Program-made: the position numbers and the translations under genes
Shown: in pieces, positions 1 through 8,227 of the stretch
Numbering within the stretch: position 1 is the stretch's first letter
How the letters are laid out: each line of letters opens with the position of its first letter
From: Heliomarina baculiformis
Lineage (GTDB): Bacteria; Pseudomonadota; Alphaproteobacteria; Rhodobacterales; Rhodobacteraceae
Reading direction: 5' to 3'
DNA length: 64,000 nt
Assembly (NCBI RefSeq): GCF_019966545.1
Contig: NZ_JAIMIC010000011.1
Location: 47,946 to 111,945 of the forward strand
Notes under the pieces: model-generated
Seen by the model: the letters and a program-made list of their open reading frames with translations, nothing else
Databases searched by the model: none
Told to the model about the DNA's origin: nothing

Positions 1-1
1 C

Positions 2-478
2 ACGGATGAAGGCCTTGCCTATGACCCGGCGCGTATCACAGGTCTTGCCTCGCGGATCGAGATTAACGACGCGGTCCTGCCGGAACAGGGCGGTGAAATC
101 TCACGTATTCGCGACGGCATGAACGCGGTGGCACCCGGTCCTTCCGGCTCCGCCACGCAAATTGGCGCGTTCCTCGATGGTCTGGACGCGCCGCAGACAT
201 TTGACGGCGCAACCTCACTGCCGACGAACATATCCCTTTCAGATTATGCCTCGGCATTGATTGCGGATCAGCAGAACACGCGGGCAACCGCGGAAAAAGA
301 ACAGGAAGGCCTGGCTGCTTCGGCGTCGAGCCTGAATTCCGCCCGGCTGAACGCCCAGGGCGTGAACATTGATACCGAGCTTCAGGATCTTCTGATGATC
401 GAGCAAGCCTATGCGGCGAACTCCAAGGTGATCAGCACTCTGAACGAAATGATCGACTCGCTGCTTGCAGCGGTCTAA
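2..478 (+). CDS. flgK: Flagellar hook-associated protein 1, FlgK (C-terminal part)
   Basis: The gene enters from the left edge and 158 residues are visible. FlgK joins hook and filament outside the cell. The C-terminal part carries the typical FlgK ending: a helical stretch with Ser-Leu-Asn and Gly-Val-Asn-Ile-Asp-Thr-Glu, then a segment rich in Ala and Leu around 'DLLMIEQAYAANSKVI', which is the conserved coiled-coil end shared by axial proteins. The next gene is flgL 14 bases downstream, the usual flgK-flgL pair. The N-terminus and start codon are outside the window, so intactness cannot be judged. Confidence 0.93.
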   Translation, partial: TDEGLAYDPARITGLASRIEINDAVLPEQGGEISRIRDGMNAVAPGPSGSATQIGAFLDGLDAPQTFDGATSLPTNISLSDYASALIADQQNTRATAEKEQEGLAASASSLNSARLNAQGVNIDTELQDLLMIEQAYAANSKVISTLNEMIDSLLAAV

Positions 479-492
479 CGGGAAAACCGGCC

Positions 493-1542
493 ATGACGAC
501 TTTCGTAAACAACGTATCGAACCTTCAGTCCTCGCTGGCGCGCCAACAGCAGGCGTTGCGGATCACCCGGGAACTTTCGAAAGCCGAAGAAGAAGCGACA
601 ACGGGTCTTCGCGCGGATGTGTTTCGCGACCTTGGCGCCCGCGCCGCAAGTTCGATTTCGGTGCGCAACCAAATCGACCGGACCAAATCATTTGTGACAT
701 CGAACAAGCTGCTCGAAGGTCGGATGGACGTAACAGTCAATGCGATGACTGAAATGCGGACCGCCATTCGGGACGTGATGGCGATGGCTGTTGCGAACAA
801 GGAAAGCCCCGTGTCAACCGCGCCCGAAGTTCAGGCCGCAGCCCGGACAGCGCTTGAGCAGTTCATCGGTTTTGCAAACACCCAGTACCAAGGCAAGTCC
901 CTGTTCGCCGGTGTCGACGATGACAAGATCGCGCTGAACAAGTGGGATCAGGACATTGACGGCATGGGAACGACGCCAGAATCCGTTCTGGCCGCCATTA
1001 CCGGCACTGGGCCGGTCAATACTGCCGATGCAACGGCGATGATCGCATCGCTCGACACGCTGTTCAGCTCTACCGACTACGAAAACGTGTTCTTTAACGG
1101 CACACCGGCGGCGACAGGCGAACGTGTGACTGCGCGGATTGAAGAAGGTGTAACGCTTGCCTATGGGGTACAAGCAAATGATCAGGCGTTTCGCGACGTG
1201 ATCAAGGGGCTGACGATGCTTGCCTCGGTAGATATCTCGCAGATCAGCGATGATGACGCCTATACCGCTTACATGACAGAGGCCGTTTCGGCGATTTCAT
1301 CCGGTACCAGCGGTGTACTGGAAGCAGAGGCGCGCCTTGGTTCACAGCAGCAGCGGTTGGAAAATACCGTCACCGGTCAGGAAGACCTGCTGAGCGTGCT
1401 GAATTCCCGCGTTCTTGCGCTCGAAGCTGTGGACCCCTACGAGGCGGCGACGCGGCTTCAGCTTCTCGAAACACAGCTTCAGTCGAGCTATGTCCTGACA
1501 TCCCGTCTCGCCAACATGACGCTGCTTAACTACCTCGGGTAA
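493..1542 (+). CDS. flgL: Flagellar hook-associated protein 3, FlgL
   Basis: A 349-residue junction protein that follows FlgK on the hook and anchors the flagellin filament. The N-terminus has the flagellin-like helix (NNVSNLQSSLARQQQALRI) and the C-terminus the matching helix (residues about 290-349, ending SYVLTSRLANMTLLNYLG), as in FlgL and flagellins. The length fits the family. Position directly after flgK decides FlgL rather than flagellin. Its stop codon TAA (1540-1542) directly abuts the stop of the converging gene on the other strand with no spacer and no terminator. Confidence 0.93.
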   Translation: MTTFVNNVSNLQSSLARQQQALRITRELSKAEEEATTGLRADVFRDLGARAASSISVRNQIDRTKSFVTSNKLLEGRMDVTVNAMTEMRTAIRDVMAMAVANKESPVSTAPEVQAAARTALEQFIGFANTQYQGKSLFAGVDDDKIALNKWDQDIDGMGTTPESVLAAITGTGPVNTADATAMIASLDTLFSSTDYENVFFNGTPAATGERVTARIEEGVTLAYGVQANDQAFRDVIKGLTMLASVDISQISDDDAYTAYMTEAVSAISSGTSGVLEAEARLGSQQQRLENTVTGQEDLLSVLNSRVLALEAVDPYEAATRLQLLETQLQSSYVLTSRLANMTLLNYLG

Positions 1543-2289
1543 TCAGCTGAGCGCCGCCTGTATCGGCGTAACCCCGGCCGAATGACGGCGTTCAGACGTG
1601 GCGTCACGCTCGGCCGTGTCGAGTTTGTAGCCGCGCCCGTGGACCGTTTCGATATATGGATGACCCGAGAGCGCGGCCTGCCCGATTTTCTTGCGGATCT
1701 TGCAGATATAAACGTCGATTACCTTATCGAACGGTTGATCCTCCGCCATTCCGTACACCGCATCATAAATGGCAGCTTTAGAGATGACGCGCCGCGAATT
1801 CAGCACCAGTTGCTGGAAGATCGCATGTTCGCGGCGCGAAAGCTTTACCCGCTGTCCACTGACCTCCGGATCCCGCCCGTCAAAGAACGCGGTGACCTCG
1901 CCTACCGTCACGCTGTCCGCGGAATGACCGTGGATGCGGCGCAACACCGCGTTAATACGCGACCGGATTTCGGGCGCGCGAACCGGCATGACAAGAACAT
2001 CATCGGCACCCGCATCGAGAGCGCTGACCGCCTCTTGCGCATCGCGCGTGTCACGCAGGACGATGATCGGCTGCGCACAACCAGCGCGCCGCAGTTTACG
2101 CAGTTGCTCGATAATATCGGGCCCCGAGACCAGAAGGATGGCATGATTTTCATGCCCGGCACGGTTCAACAGACGAAGGTCACCCCTGAAGAACGCCGGG
2201 CCGATCTCGATCGCCTTGATCCGATCAGCGTGTAGCTCATCCAGCAACTTCTGCCGCCGGTCCTGGCTATGGTAGAGATAGACGTTCAT
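1543..2289 (-). CDS. ftcR: FtcR/Rem-like flagellar transcriptional regulator (atypical OmpR-type response regulator)
   Basis: 248 residues from the ATG at 2289: degenerate receiver (about 1-115) followed by an OmpR-type winged-helix DNA-binding domain (about 130-225, with 'KLSRREHAIFQQLV' and 'VDVYICKIRKKI'). In the receiver the acidic pair near the N-terminus is not obvious, the position of the phosphoacceptor Asp at the end of beta-3 (about residue 54-55) reads Val-Ser, and the usual Lys of the K-P motif is Met101. It is therefore probably not controlled by phosphorylation. Family knowledge: FtcR of Brucella and Rem of Sinorhizobium are such orphan regulators of flagellar genes. It lies between flgL and flgI and is divergent from flgI. 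The FtcR name is inferred from architecture and location. Confidence 0.75.
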   Translation of the reverse strand: MNVYLYHSQDRRQKLLDELHADRIKAIEIGPAFFRGDLRLLNRAGHENHAILLVSGPDIIEQLRKLRRAGCAQPIIVLRDTRDAQEAVSALDAGADDVLVMPVRAPEIRSRINAVLRRIHGHSADSVTVGEVTAFFDGRDPEVSGQRVKLSRREHAIFQQLVLNSRRVISKAAIYDAVYGMAEDQPFDKVIDVYICKIRKKIGQAALSGHPYIETVHGRGYKLDTAERDATSERRHSAGVTPIQAALS

Positions 2290-2484
2290 CGCGTCCCCTG
2301 TCCGAAATATCCGCACACTATTCGCGGCAACATTTACAAGAATAAAGTATTATTCGAAGTATAGTCAATAAAAACTATGAATATCCTTTGAAAAGCGGCA
2401 ATCTATTCTTGCAATCCTTAGGTTTAATAGTACTTTAATGCTTGAAATCTTCACCCTGCCCTTCTGGGCGATACGGGAAAAGCC
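2290..2484. promoter_or_regulatory. AT-rich divergent promoter region ftcR / flgI with TATTCTTG-type motifs
   Basis: 195 bp between two divergent flagellar genes, clearly richer in A and T than the flanks. It holds CAAGAATAA at 2337-2345 and its opposite-strand counterpart CTATTCTTG at 2403-2411, about 66 bp apart. The same nine-base word CTATTCTTG recurs in the fliF/fliL divergent region (11886-11894). I infer a shared operator or promoter element, possibly for the adjacent FtcR-like regulator; nothing in the sequence proves which protein binds. Confidence 0.45.
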
Positions 2485-3603
2485 ATGCGTTACGCTATTC
2501 TTTCTGCGCTCAAGTTCCTGTCGATCGCTATTGTGACCGTTCTGAATGTCGGCTCCGCACACGCCGATGTCCGCATCAAGGACATCGCGAGCTTTGAGGG
2601 CGTGCGAGAGAACCAACTTGTCGGTTACGGACTTGTGGTCGGGCTGAACGGCACCGGAGACACGCTTCGCAACAGTCCTTTCACCGAAAAAAGCATTGAA
2701 GGCATGCTGGAACGCCTTGGTGTCGGCAACCTGAGCGAAGATAAGATCAAGACAGAAAACACCGCCGCCGTCATGGTGACGGCGATGCTTCCGCCGTTTG
2801 CGCGGCGCGGATCGACCATCGATGTCGTGGTTTCATCGCTGGGGGACGCTGACAGCCTGCGCGGCGGGACGCTGGTCGTGACCCCGCTTACCGGCGCGGA
2901 TGGCGAAGTCTATGCCGTCGCGCAGGGCCCGATCGCCGTCGCCGGTTTCGCGGCGCAGGGCATTAACGCATCAGTTGTCGAAGGTGTCCCGACCGTCGCC
3001 CGTATCGAGAACGGCGCCACCGTCGAAGCCGAGATCGATTTTCGCCTCAACGATATGGACTCGCTGAGGATCGCTCTGCGTACACCGGATTTCACCACAG
3101 CCGTCCGGGTCGCCGATGCCATCAACGATCAGCTCGGACAACGCAAGGCAGCCGCGCTGGACCCGACAACGATCGAAATAGCGCTGAACAACAAGGAAGA
3201 CGTGCCGCAGCTCATGGCAGGAATCGAGAACCTGACGGTCGAACCGGACAGCGCGGCGAAGGTGGTTATAGATGCCCGCTCCGGGACAATCGTTATCGGT
3301 TCAAACGTACGGATAGACGAGGTTGCCGTTTCCCAGGGCGGATTGACCGTCGTCGTACGCGAAGACCCTGTGATCAGCCAACCAGAACCCTTCTCGGTCA
3401 GCGGTGCCACGATTGTCGTGCCGCAAACCTCGGTTGCCGTGAATGAAAAGGAAGCGAAGTTCACCATTCTCGAAGGAGATGTCAGCCTGCAGCGGCTTGT
3501 AGATGGACTTAACGCCATTGGCATCGGTGCAAGCGAGACCATATCTATATTGCAGGCGATCAAGGCCGCCGGTGCACTGCACGCTGACCTTGAAATCATC
3601 TGA
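2485..3603 (+). CDS. flgI: Flagellar P-ring protein FlgI
   Basis: 372 residues, full length for FlgI. A Sec signal peptide is visible (about residues 1-27, ending Ser-Ala-His-Ala), and the mature protein starts with the highly conserved FlgI segment 'RIKDIASFEGVRENQLVGYG' and 'GLNGTGD'. FlgI forms the peptidoglycan-level bushing around the rod in the periplasm. It heads a run flgI-flgJ-flgN with short spacing and ATGA-type overlaps, so these are probably one operon. Confidence 0.96.
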   Translation: MRYAILSALKFLSIAIVTVLNVGSAHADVRIKDIASFEGVRENQLVGYGLVVGLNGTGDTLRNSPFTEKSIEGMLERLGVGNLSEDKIKTENTAAVMVTAMLPPFARRGSTIDVVVSSLGDADSLRGGTLVVTPLTGADGEVYAVAQGPIAVAGFAAQGINASVVEGVPTVARIENGATVEAEIDFRLNDMDSLRIALRTPDFTTAVRVADAINDQLGQRKAAALDPTTIEIALNNKEDVPQLMAGIENLTVEPDSAAKVVIDARSGTIVIGSNVRIDEVAVSQGGLTVVVREDPVISQPEPFSVSGATIVVPQTSVAVNEKEAKFTILEGDVSLQRLVDGLNAIGIGASETISILQAIKAAGALHADLEII

Positions 3604-3629
3604 TCAGACCGGACCGGGGGGCACGGGAA

Positions 3630-3953
3630 ATGGAAATCAGTTCGAAAATGGCGGCAGAGATGCCTGCCGCAACCTACAAGATCGGGCATTCCGGCGAAAC
3701 GCCTGAACAGCGCGCCGCGCGGGAGTTCGAATCCGTTTTCCTGACCAATGCAGTCGAAGAAATGCTGAAGAGCGTTGATATCGGCGAGTTCGGCGGCGGT
3801 CACGCCGAAGAGACATGGCGCGGATTCCTCGCCCGGGCCTATGCGGACCAAATCGCCGGACAGGGTCTTACAGGAATTTCACAGCAGGTCGTGGGAACGA
3901 TCCAGGCCTATCAATCCGGTCTTTCTGCCGGCCTTTCCGAGGATGAAAAATGA
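3630..3953 (+). CDS. flgJ: FlgJ-type rod-binding protein (no muramidase domain)
   Basis: 107 residues with the rod-binding FlgJ N-terminal motif 'AAREFESVFLTNAVEEMLKSV' in its shorter form and 'GHAEETWRGFLARAYADQIA'. Enterobacterial FlgJ has about 310 residues with a C-terminal muramidase; this protein has only the rod-capping domain, as is usual in alphaproteobacteria, and a separate lytic transglycosylase gene is present at 18.5-19.3 kb. Follows flgI by 26 bp and overlaps the next gene by 4 bp. Confidence 0.85.
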   Translation: MEISSKMAAEMPAATYKIGHSGETPEQRAAREFESVFLTNAVEEMLKSVDIGEFGGGHAEETWRGFLARAYADQIAGQGLTGISQQVVGTIQAYQSGLSAGLSEDEK

Positions 3954-4345
3954 GCGCAGCCCATCAGATCATTGAACGTCTGTCCCGCCTGCTTCACGAC
4001 GAGATTTCCGCCATCGCAGTCGGCGAGCTGGAAGTCGTCCGGAAACTCTACAGCGAAAAATACGCGCTGCTGAACGAACTCGAAGAAGCTTCGGGGCAGA
4101 TCGAAGCACACCTGAAAAAGGACGGAAAGCAATCCGCGAAGCTGCGCGAAGACCTTACAAATCTTTACGCTCTGATCCGAAAAGACCAGCTTTTGCTGGA
4201 GCGGATGGCGGATGCGACCGGTCGCGCGGCGCAGGAAATCGCCAAGATCCGGGATCGGTACGGGCTTGGCGGGTTGTATGAATCATCGGGTACTCTACGG
4301 AAGGATGATGTGGCGCGGCCGCAACACATAGATCAGTCGATCTGA
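3950..4345 (+). CDS. flgN: FlgN-like flagellar export chaperone (putative)
   Basis: 131 residues, mostly charged helix (Glu/Lys/Leu heptad-like pattern, e.g. around 'KLYSEKYALLNELEEASGQIEAH'), as in FlgN chaperones that hold FlgK and FlgL before export. No strong sequence signature; the call rests on size, helical character and location after flgJ with a 4-base ATGA overlap, in a cluster that also encodes FlgK and FlgL. It could be another flagellar coiled-coil protein. Confidence 0.6.
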   Translation: MSAAHQIIERLSRLLHDEISAIAVGELEVVRKLYSEKYALLNELEEASGQIEAHLKKDGKQSAKLREDLTNLYALIRKDQLLLERMADATGRAAQEIAKIRDRYGLGGLYESSGTLRKDDVARPQHIDQSI

Positions 4346-4386
4346 AATTTAACCCTGCTTTAACTTCTGCTCCAATTTTCCCTTTC

Positions 4387-4401
4387 ACGGGCATGTCCCG
4401 T
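4387..4401 (+). terminator. Stem-loop in the flgN-fliC spacer
   Basis: Inverted repeat ACGGG - CATGT - CCCGT followed by TTTTCG. The five-pair stem with a short T run could terminate the flgI-flgJ-flgN transcript. It lies only about 46 bp before the flagellin start, so it could instead be part of the flagellin mRNA leader, the region to which FlbT binds in Caulobacter. Confidence 0.45.
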
Positions 4402-4447
4402 TTTCGTCAGAAAGACGATCTCGAGAAAATTCTTACAGGAACAGAAG

Positions 4448-5284
4448 ATGTCCTCTATTCTCACGAACAACTCGGCAATGACCGCGTTGCAAACTCTGCA
4501 ATCCATCAACAAGAACCTTGAATCCACTCAGAGCCGTATCTCTTCGGGTCTGCAGATCTCTTCGGGCAAGGACAACGCTGCTTACTTCTCGATCTCCGAG
4601 ACGATGAAGGGCGACTCGTCCATGTACAAAGCGATTGATGAAGGCCTGACGCTTCAGAAAAACTCTGTTGCAACCGCCCGCCTTGGCGCGGAAACGGTTC
4701 AGGAAGTGGCAAGCTTGTTCGCAGAGCGTGTTGCCTTTGCACAGGGCGGCACTGCAGAAGTACGTGCAGACATCCAAAACGAACTGGATGAACTGGTTGC
4801 ACGTATCAACACGTCGATCTCGCAGGCTACCTTCAACGGCACCAGCCTTGTCGAAGGTACCGCGACCGTGACGGTAGTGACCGGTATCAGCCGCAGCGCG
4901 GCAGGTTCGATCTCGACCACCACGATCACATTCAGCCAACAGGACCTTGGCGCTATCGCCTCGACCCTGGGCGCGATCGACCTGACCACCGCATCGACCA
5001 CGGCACTTATGCAGACCGCGCTGCAAGAGGCAGAGACCCAGCTTGACGCTGCTATCGTTTCAGCAACCGCGCTCGGCATCGCCGAAAAGTCGATCGAAAC
5101 CCAGAAAGAATTCCTGGGTGCACTGACCGATACACTGGATAGTGGCGTCGGTTCGATGGTCGACGCTGATATGGAGCAGGAAGCGGCACGTCTGCAGTCT
5201 CTCCAGGTTCAGCAGCAGCTGGCCACGCAATCGCTCTCGATTGCGAACCAGGCGCCACAGAATATCCTGAGCCTGTTCCGTTAA
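4448..5284 (+). CDS. fliC: Flagellin
   Basis: 278 residues, the short flagellin type usual in Rhodobacterales. The conserved N-terminal D0/D1 helix is present (ILTNNSAMTALQTLQSINKN, then 'QSRISSGLQISSGKDNAAYFSISE') and the C-terminal D0 helix (QVQQQLATQSLSIANQAPQN, ending ILSLFR). The variable middle is reduced to Ser/Thr/Ala-rich sequence. A Shine-Dalgarno AGGAACAG stands just upstream. flaF and flbT, which act after transcription on flagellin in alphaproteobacteria, follow. No FliD or FliS gene is nearby. Confidence 0.97.
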   Translation: MSSILTNNSAMTALQTLQSINKNLESTQSRISSGLQISSGKDNAAYFSISETMKGDSSMYKAIDEGLTLQKNSVATARLGAETVQEVASLFAERVAFAQGGTAEVRADIQNELDELVARINTSISQATFNGTSLVEGTATVTVVTGISRSAAGSISTTTITFSQQDLGAIASTLGAIDLTTASTTALMQTALQEAETQLDAAIVSATALGIAEKSIETQKEFLGALTDTLDSGVGSMVDADMEQEAARLQSLQVQQQLATQSLSIANQAPQNILSLFR

Positions 5285-5302
5285 CAGACCAGGATCACTG
5301 GC

Positions 5303-5318
5303 TTACGCTTAGGCGTAA
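5303..5318 (+). other. Stem-loop 1 downstream of flagellin
   Basis: Perfect inverted repeat TTACGC - TTAG - GCGTAA beginning 18 bp after the flagellin stop. No T tract follows, so it is more likely an mRNA stability or processing element than a terminator. First of three hairpins in the fliC-flaF spacer. Confidence 0.5.
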
Positions 5319-5331
5319 CATAAGACCGGTC

Positions 5332-5349
5332 GGGCCCGTATGCGGGCCC
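5332..5349 (+). terminator. Strong GC stem-loop after flagellin (probable terminator)
   Basis: Perfect seven-pair stem GGGCCCG - TATG - CGGGCCC followed by TTCC. This is the strongest hairpin in the spacer and fits an intrinsic or attenuating terminator that would make flagellin mRNA far more abundant than the flaF-flbT message. Confidence 0.65.
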
Positions 5350-5380
5350 TTCCACAAGTTGGGGCACGATTCATAACGCA

Positions 5381-5396
5381 CTTCCGTACACGGAAG
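5381..5396 (+). other. Stem-loop 3 before flaF
   Basis: Perfect inverted repeat CTTCCG - TACA - CGGAAG, ending 51 bp before the flaF start codon. It would lie in the flaF mRNA leader or in the tail of a read-through transcript from flagellin. Function unknown. Confidence 0.4.
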
Positions 5397-5447
5397 GCAC
5401 ATACAACGACCAGTCCGTACAGAAAGTGCGGCAAGGAAAGGCAGAAT

Positions 5448-5846
5448 ATGAGCATTAATGCTTATCGGCGCACGCTCCGAGAAGTTGAGACGCCGCGTCA
5501 AATCGAACGTCGCTTGTTATCCACGGTTACGGGACGAATGGAACAAATGGCAGACAAATTCGACAACGCCGAAAGTTCCTATGAAAGATTAGTGATACTG
5601 GCGACCGGGTTACGCGCCGCATTGGCAGAGAACCAGCGGCTCTGGAGCGCCATGAAATACGATCTCACGGACGAGGGGAACAATCTTCCGCATGAGCTTC
5701 GCGCCAGACTTTTGTCGCTGGCGATCTGGGTCGAAAAGACCACCTCAAATATTCTTGGCGGCACCGCCGGCGTCCGCGCCCTGACCACCGTCAACAACAA
5801 TATCATCGAGGCGCTGACAGTTCAGCAATTGAGAGAGAGCGCGTAA
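5448..5846 (+). CDS. flaF: Flagellar biosynthesis regulator FlaF
   Basis: 132 residues from ATG 5448, preceded by AAGGAAAGG. Typical FlaF features: 'NAYRRTLREVETPRQIERRLLSTVTGRM' N-terminus in pieces and the 'NQRLWSAMKYDLTDEGNNLP' core. Family knowledge: FlaF is needed for flagellin translation or export in Caulobacter and works against FlbT. Next gene flbT starts 3 bp after the flaF stop, so they are co-transcribed. Confidence 0.92.
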   Translation: MSINAYRRTLREVETPRQIERRLLSTVTGRMEQMADKFDNAESSYERLVILATGLRAALAENQRLWSAMKYDLTDEGNNLPHELRARLLSLAIWVEKTTSNILGGTAGVRALTTVNNNIIEALTVQQLRESA

Positions 5847-5849
5847 ACC

Positions 5850-6293
5850 ATGGCACTTAAACTCACCCTCAAACCCTACGAAAGAATAATCGTTAACGGC
5901 TGCCCGATGCGCAATTCGGGCCGCCGCCACACCATCATCATCGAGGAAAAGGCCGATGTGGTCCGCGGCAAGGATTTGTTGGACACGTCATCGGCGGTAA
6001 CCTCGGTCAGCAAGGTCTACTATCTGGTTCAGACCGCGCTCACCCGGGCGGACCTGCGCGAAAAGCTGATCCCAACCATCCAGAAAAGCCTTGCCGAGTT
6101 GGCGACAGTCTTTGGTCCGTCGCGTGTCCACCACATTTTCGAGGCCGCGAACTATGTGAGCTGTTCTGACTATTACAAGGCGCTGCGTGAATTGCGTCCG
6201 GTGCTGGACTACGAACGCATGCTGATGAACGATATCGCCGCGCCAACCCGTGTCGAAGCGGAAGAGCCGGACGTGGAGAAAATTCGGGCATGA
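5850..6293 (+). CDS. flbT: Flagellin mRNA-binding repressor FlbT
   Basis: 147 residues with the FlbT signature (LKLTLKPYERIIVNGC followed by R-N-S-G-R-R and 'FYLVQTAL'-like helix, here YYLVQTALTRAD). FlbT binds the flagellin mRNA 5' leader and promotes its decay when the filament cannot be built. It overlaps the DUF1217 gene by 4 bp (ATGA), indicating translational coupling in a flaF-flbT-DUF1217 operon. Confidence 0.93.
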   Translation: MALKLTLKPYERIIVNGCPMRNSGRRHTIIIEEKADVVRGKDLLDTSSAVTSVSKVYYLVQTALTRADLREKLIPTIQKSLAELATVFGPSRVHHIFEAANYVSCSDYYKALRELRPVLDYERMLMNDIAAPTRVEAEEPDVEKIRA

Positions 6294-7114
6294 TTCCGAT
6301 CAGCGCATCATCGAGTCTGTTGGGTCTGAAAATCGCGGACGCGACCAAGGATACGCAGATAGAAACGATCAAGAACACGGCCCAACACGGCCGTGCCATT
6401 GAGACATTTCTTGAACGGATCGGTGATGTAGAAACTGTCGACCAGCTTGTCGATGACTATGAACTCTACACCTTCGTTATGAAAGCCTTTGATTTAGAGG
6501 ACCAGATCTTTGGCAAGGCGATGATCAAGTCGATCCTGAAAAGCGACATCGAGGATGATGAGTCACTGATCAACAAGCTGACCGACAGCCGTTTCAAGGA
6601 CCTCTACGAAGTTATGGGTTTTGGCAACGGCGGTACCACGAACATCAATACCTTGCTGCCGACCTGGCAGAACGAAATGGTCGAGCGGTACACCAACACC
6701 ATCTTTGTGAACAACCAGGCCGACCAGAACGAAACGGTCGCCACCGCGCTCGAGTTTCGAGCCAAAGCCGCCGATGTCCAGAATCCCTTCGATATCCTGA
6801 AAGACAAGGAAATGGCGTCTTTCATGCGGACGGCACTTGGTTTTCCTGCTGCGATGGCGCAGGTCGATATCGACCGACAGGCCAAGTTCATCGAAGAAGC
6901 CTACGACCTGTCCAAGCTGCAAGACCCGGAAGAAGTCGAAAAGCTGATCAAGCGTTTCACGATCATTTCGGATGCCAAGGACGGGTCCAACGTCGCCAAC
7001 AATCCAATCGTCCAGATGATGAGCGGTGCGACATCGATCGGGTCGGGACGCTTTGTGCCGATCACGCTCAACATCAGCACAATCGATTTTGCTTCGCTGA
7101 AAGCCTATCGCTGA
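6290..7114 (+). CDS. DUF1217 family flagellar-cluster protein
   Basis: 274 residues, largely helical and acidic, no signal peptide and no membrane segment. The pattern with 'DYELYTFVMKAFDLEDQIFGKAMIKSIL' in its middle N-terminal part is that of DUF1217 proteins, which are found in alphaproteobacterial flagellar clusters but have no established biochemical role. Overlaps flbT by 4 bp. Its stop codon is part of the stem of the following bidirectional terminator. Confidence 0.75.
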   Translation: MIPISASSSLLGLKIADATKDTQIETIKNTAQHGRAIETFLERIGDVETVDQLVDDYELYTFVMKAFDLEDQIFGKAMIKSILKSDIEDDESLINKLTDSRFKDLYEVMGFGNGGTTNINTLLPTWQNEMVERYTNTIFVNNQADQNETVATALEFRAKAADVQNPFDILKDKEMASFMRTALGFPAAMAQVDIDRQAKFIEEAYDLSKLQDPEEVEKLIKRFTIISDAKDGSNVANNPIVQMMSGATSIGSGRFVPITLNISTIDFASLKAYR

Positions 7115-7138
7115 GACCGCGCCTCTGCCCGGTCTCAG
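7111..7138. terminator. Bidirectional terminator between DUF1217 and fliG
   Basis: Perfect nine-base inverted repeat CTGAGACCG ... CGGTCTCAG with a 10-base loop, in the 36-bp gap between converging transcripts. The TGA stop of the upstream gene (7112-7114) lies inside the left arm. Confidence 0.75.
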
Positions 7139-7150
7139 CTAAACTTCTGA

Positions 7151-8206
7151 TCAGTCGATGAAATCATCCTCTTCATCATCCGATGGCAAGGAGATCACAT
7201 CCTCTTCGGCCAGTTCCTTGGCGTAATCGACCATGGCGGATTGCGCCTCGCGGACGTGACGGCCACGTACCGGCCCCATGTTTTCCATTTCGTCGACCAG
7301 CATGTCGCGCGACCGGCCCGGCAGAACGTCGAGGAAATAGTTGCGCACTTCCTCGCTGGCGCCACGCAGGGCCAGCGGCAGCGTCGTTCCCGGAACGCCA
7401 CGCATCACGCGGGCAAGGGACATACCGTCCAGCTTGATGAGGTCGTCGAAGGTGAACATCTTCTGCTTGATGTTGCCAAAGGCTTCGGGCACGCGTTTTT
7501 CCAGCTCGGGCGCGATTGCATCGAACGTATCCCGGTCGAACTTGTTGAGCAGTTCAGCCATATGCTGCTGCATGTCCTGACCGTTTGATTCCAGCGCCGA
7601 GCCCATGAGATCCGTTTTCAGCGTTTCTTCGATTTCCTTCATCAGATCCTGGGGTACAGCGTCCATACGGATCATCCGTTCGACAACGTCCTGCATTTTT
7701 TCGGTTCCCATAAGCGGGAGAACCTTGGCGGCGACGTCGACTTTCACATTCGTCAGGATCGCAGCGACCGTCTGGACATGTTCGCCCTTGAGATAGCTCG
7801 CGATGACGTTTTCGTTGATCGTGCTGAAACGGTCCCAGAGATCGCGGACCTTCAATGGACCAGAGATATCCTTGAGAATTCCGTCCACCTGTTCGCCCGG
7901 CAGGAAGTTCCGCAGAAGACGTTCGGCGACCGAGAAAGATCCTACAATGGCTCCGCCATTCGCGGCGCTTTCGACGAATTCCGACAGCACCTTTTCGACC
8001 TGCGGCGAGTCGATGACACCCAGACGAGACATGGCGCGGGTGATTTTCTGAATCTCCATTTCATCGAGCTGCTGCATAAGCTCGGAACCGCGACGTTCGC
8101 CGAGGCAGAGAAAGAGAATGGCCGCTTTTTCGGGGCCTTTCAGACGCTTGCGACGCGGTTGCTCTGCTACTTCTGCATTCGCGCGCTTCATTGCTGCTAC
8201 TGCCAT
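7151..8206 (-). CDS. fliG: Flagellar motor switch protein FliG
   Basis: 351 residues, normal for FliG. Domains: FliG N domain near 'KGPEKAAILFLCLGE', middle domain with 'PGEQVDGILKDISG'-type helices, and C-terminal torque-generating domain from about residue 240 ('FTFDDLIKLDGMSLARVMRGV'). It forms the top of the cytoplasmic C-ring and contacts the stator. First gene of a minus-strand set fliG-P-N-H-F in reverse order of transcription (fliF is first transcribed). Confidence 0.95.
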   Translation of the reverse strand: MAVAAMKRANAEVAEQPRRKRLKGPEKAAILFLCLGERRGSELMQQLDEMEIQKITRAMSRLGVIDSPQVEKVLSEFVESAANGGAIVGSFSVAERLLRNFLPGEQVDGILKDISGPLKVRDLWDRFSTINENVIASYLKGEHVQTVAAILTNVKVDVAAKVLPLMGTEKMQDVVERMIRMDAVPQDLMKEIEETLKTDLMGSALESNGQDMQQHMAELLNKFDRDTFDAIAPELEKRVPEAFGNIKQKMFTFDDLIKLDGMSLARVMRGVPGTTLPLALRGASEEVRNYFLDVLPGRSRDMLVDEMENMGPVRGRHVREAQSAMVDYAKELAEEDVISLPSDDEEDDFID

Positions 8207-8227
8207 CGTCCCATCTCCATTTTAAAT

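Noticed and set aside
1582..2235. 217-codon plus-strand open frame over ftcR
   Set aside because: Antisense shadow of the response regulator coding region.
5517..5525. TTATCCACG, close to a DnaA box
   Set aside because: A single copy inside flaF coding sequence, far from the origin-like region.
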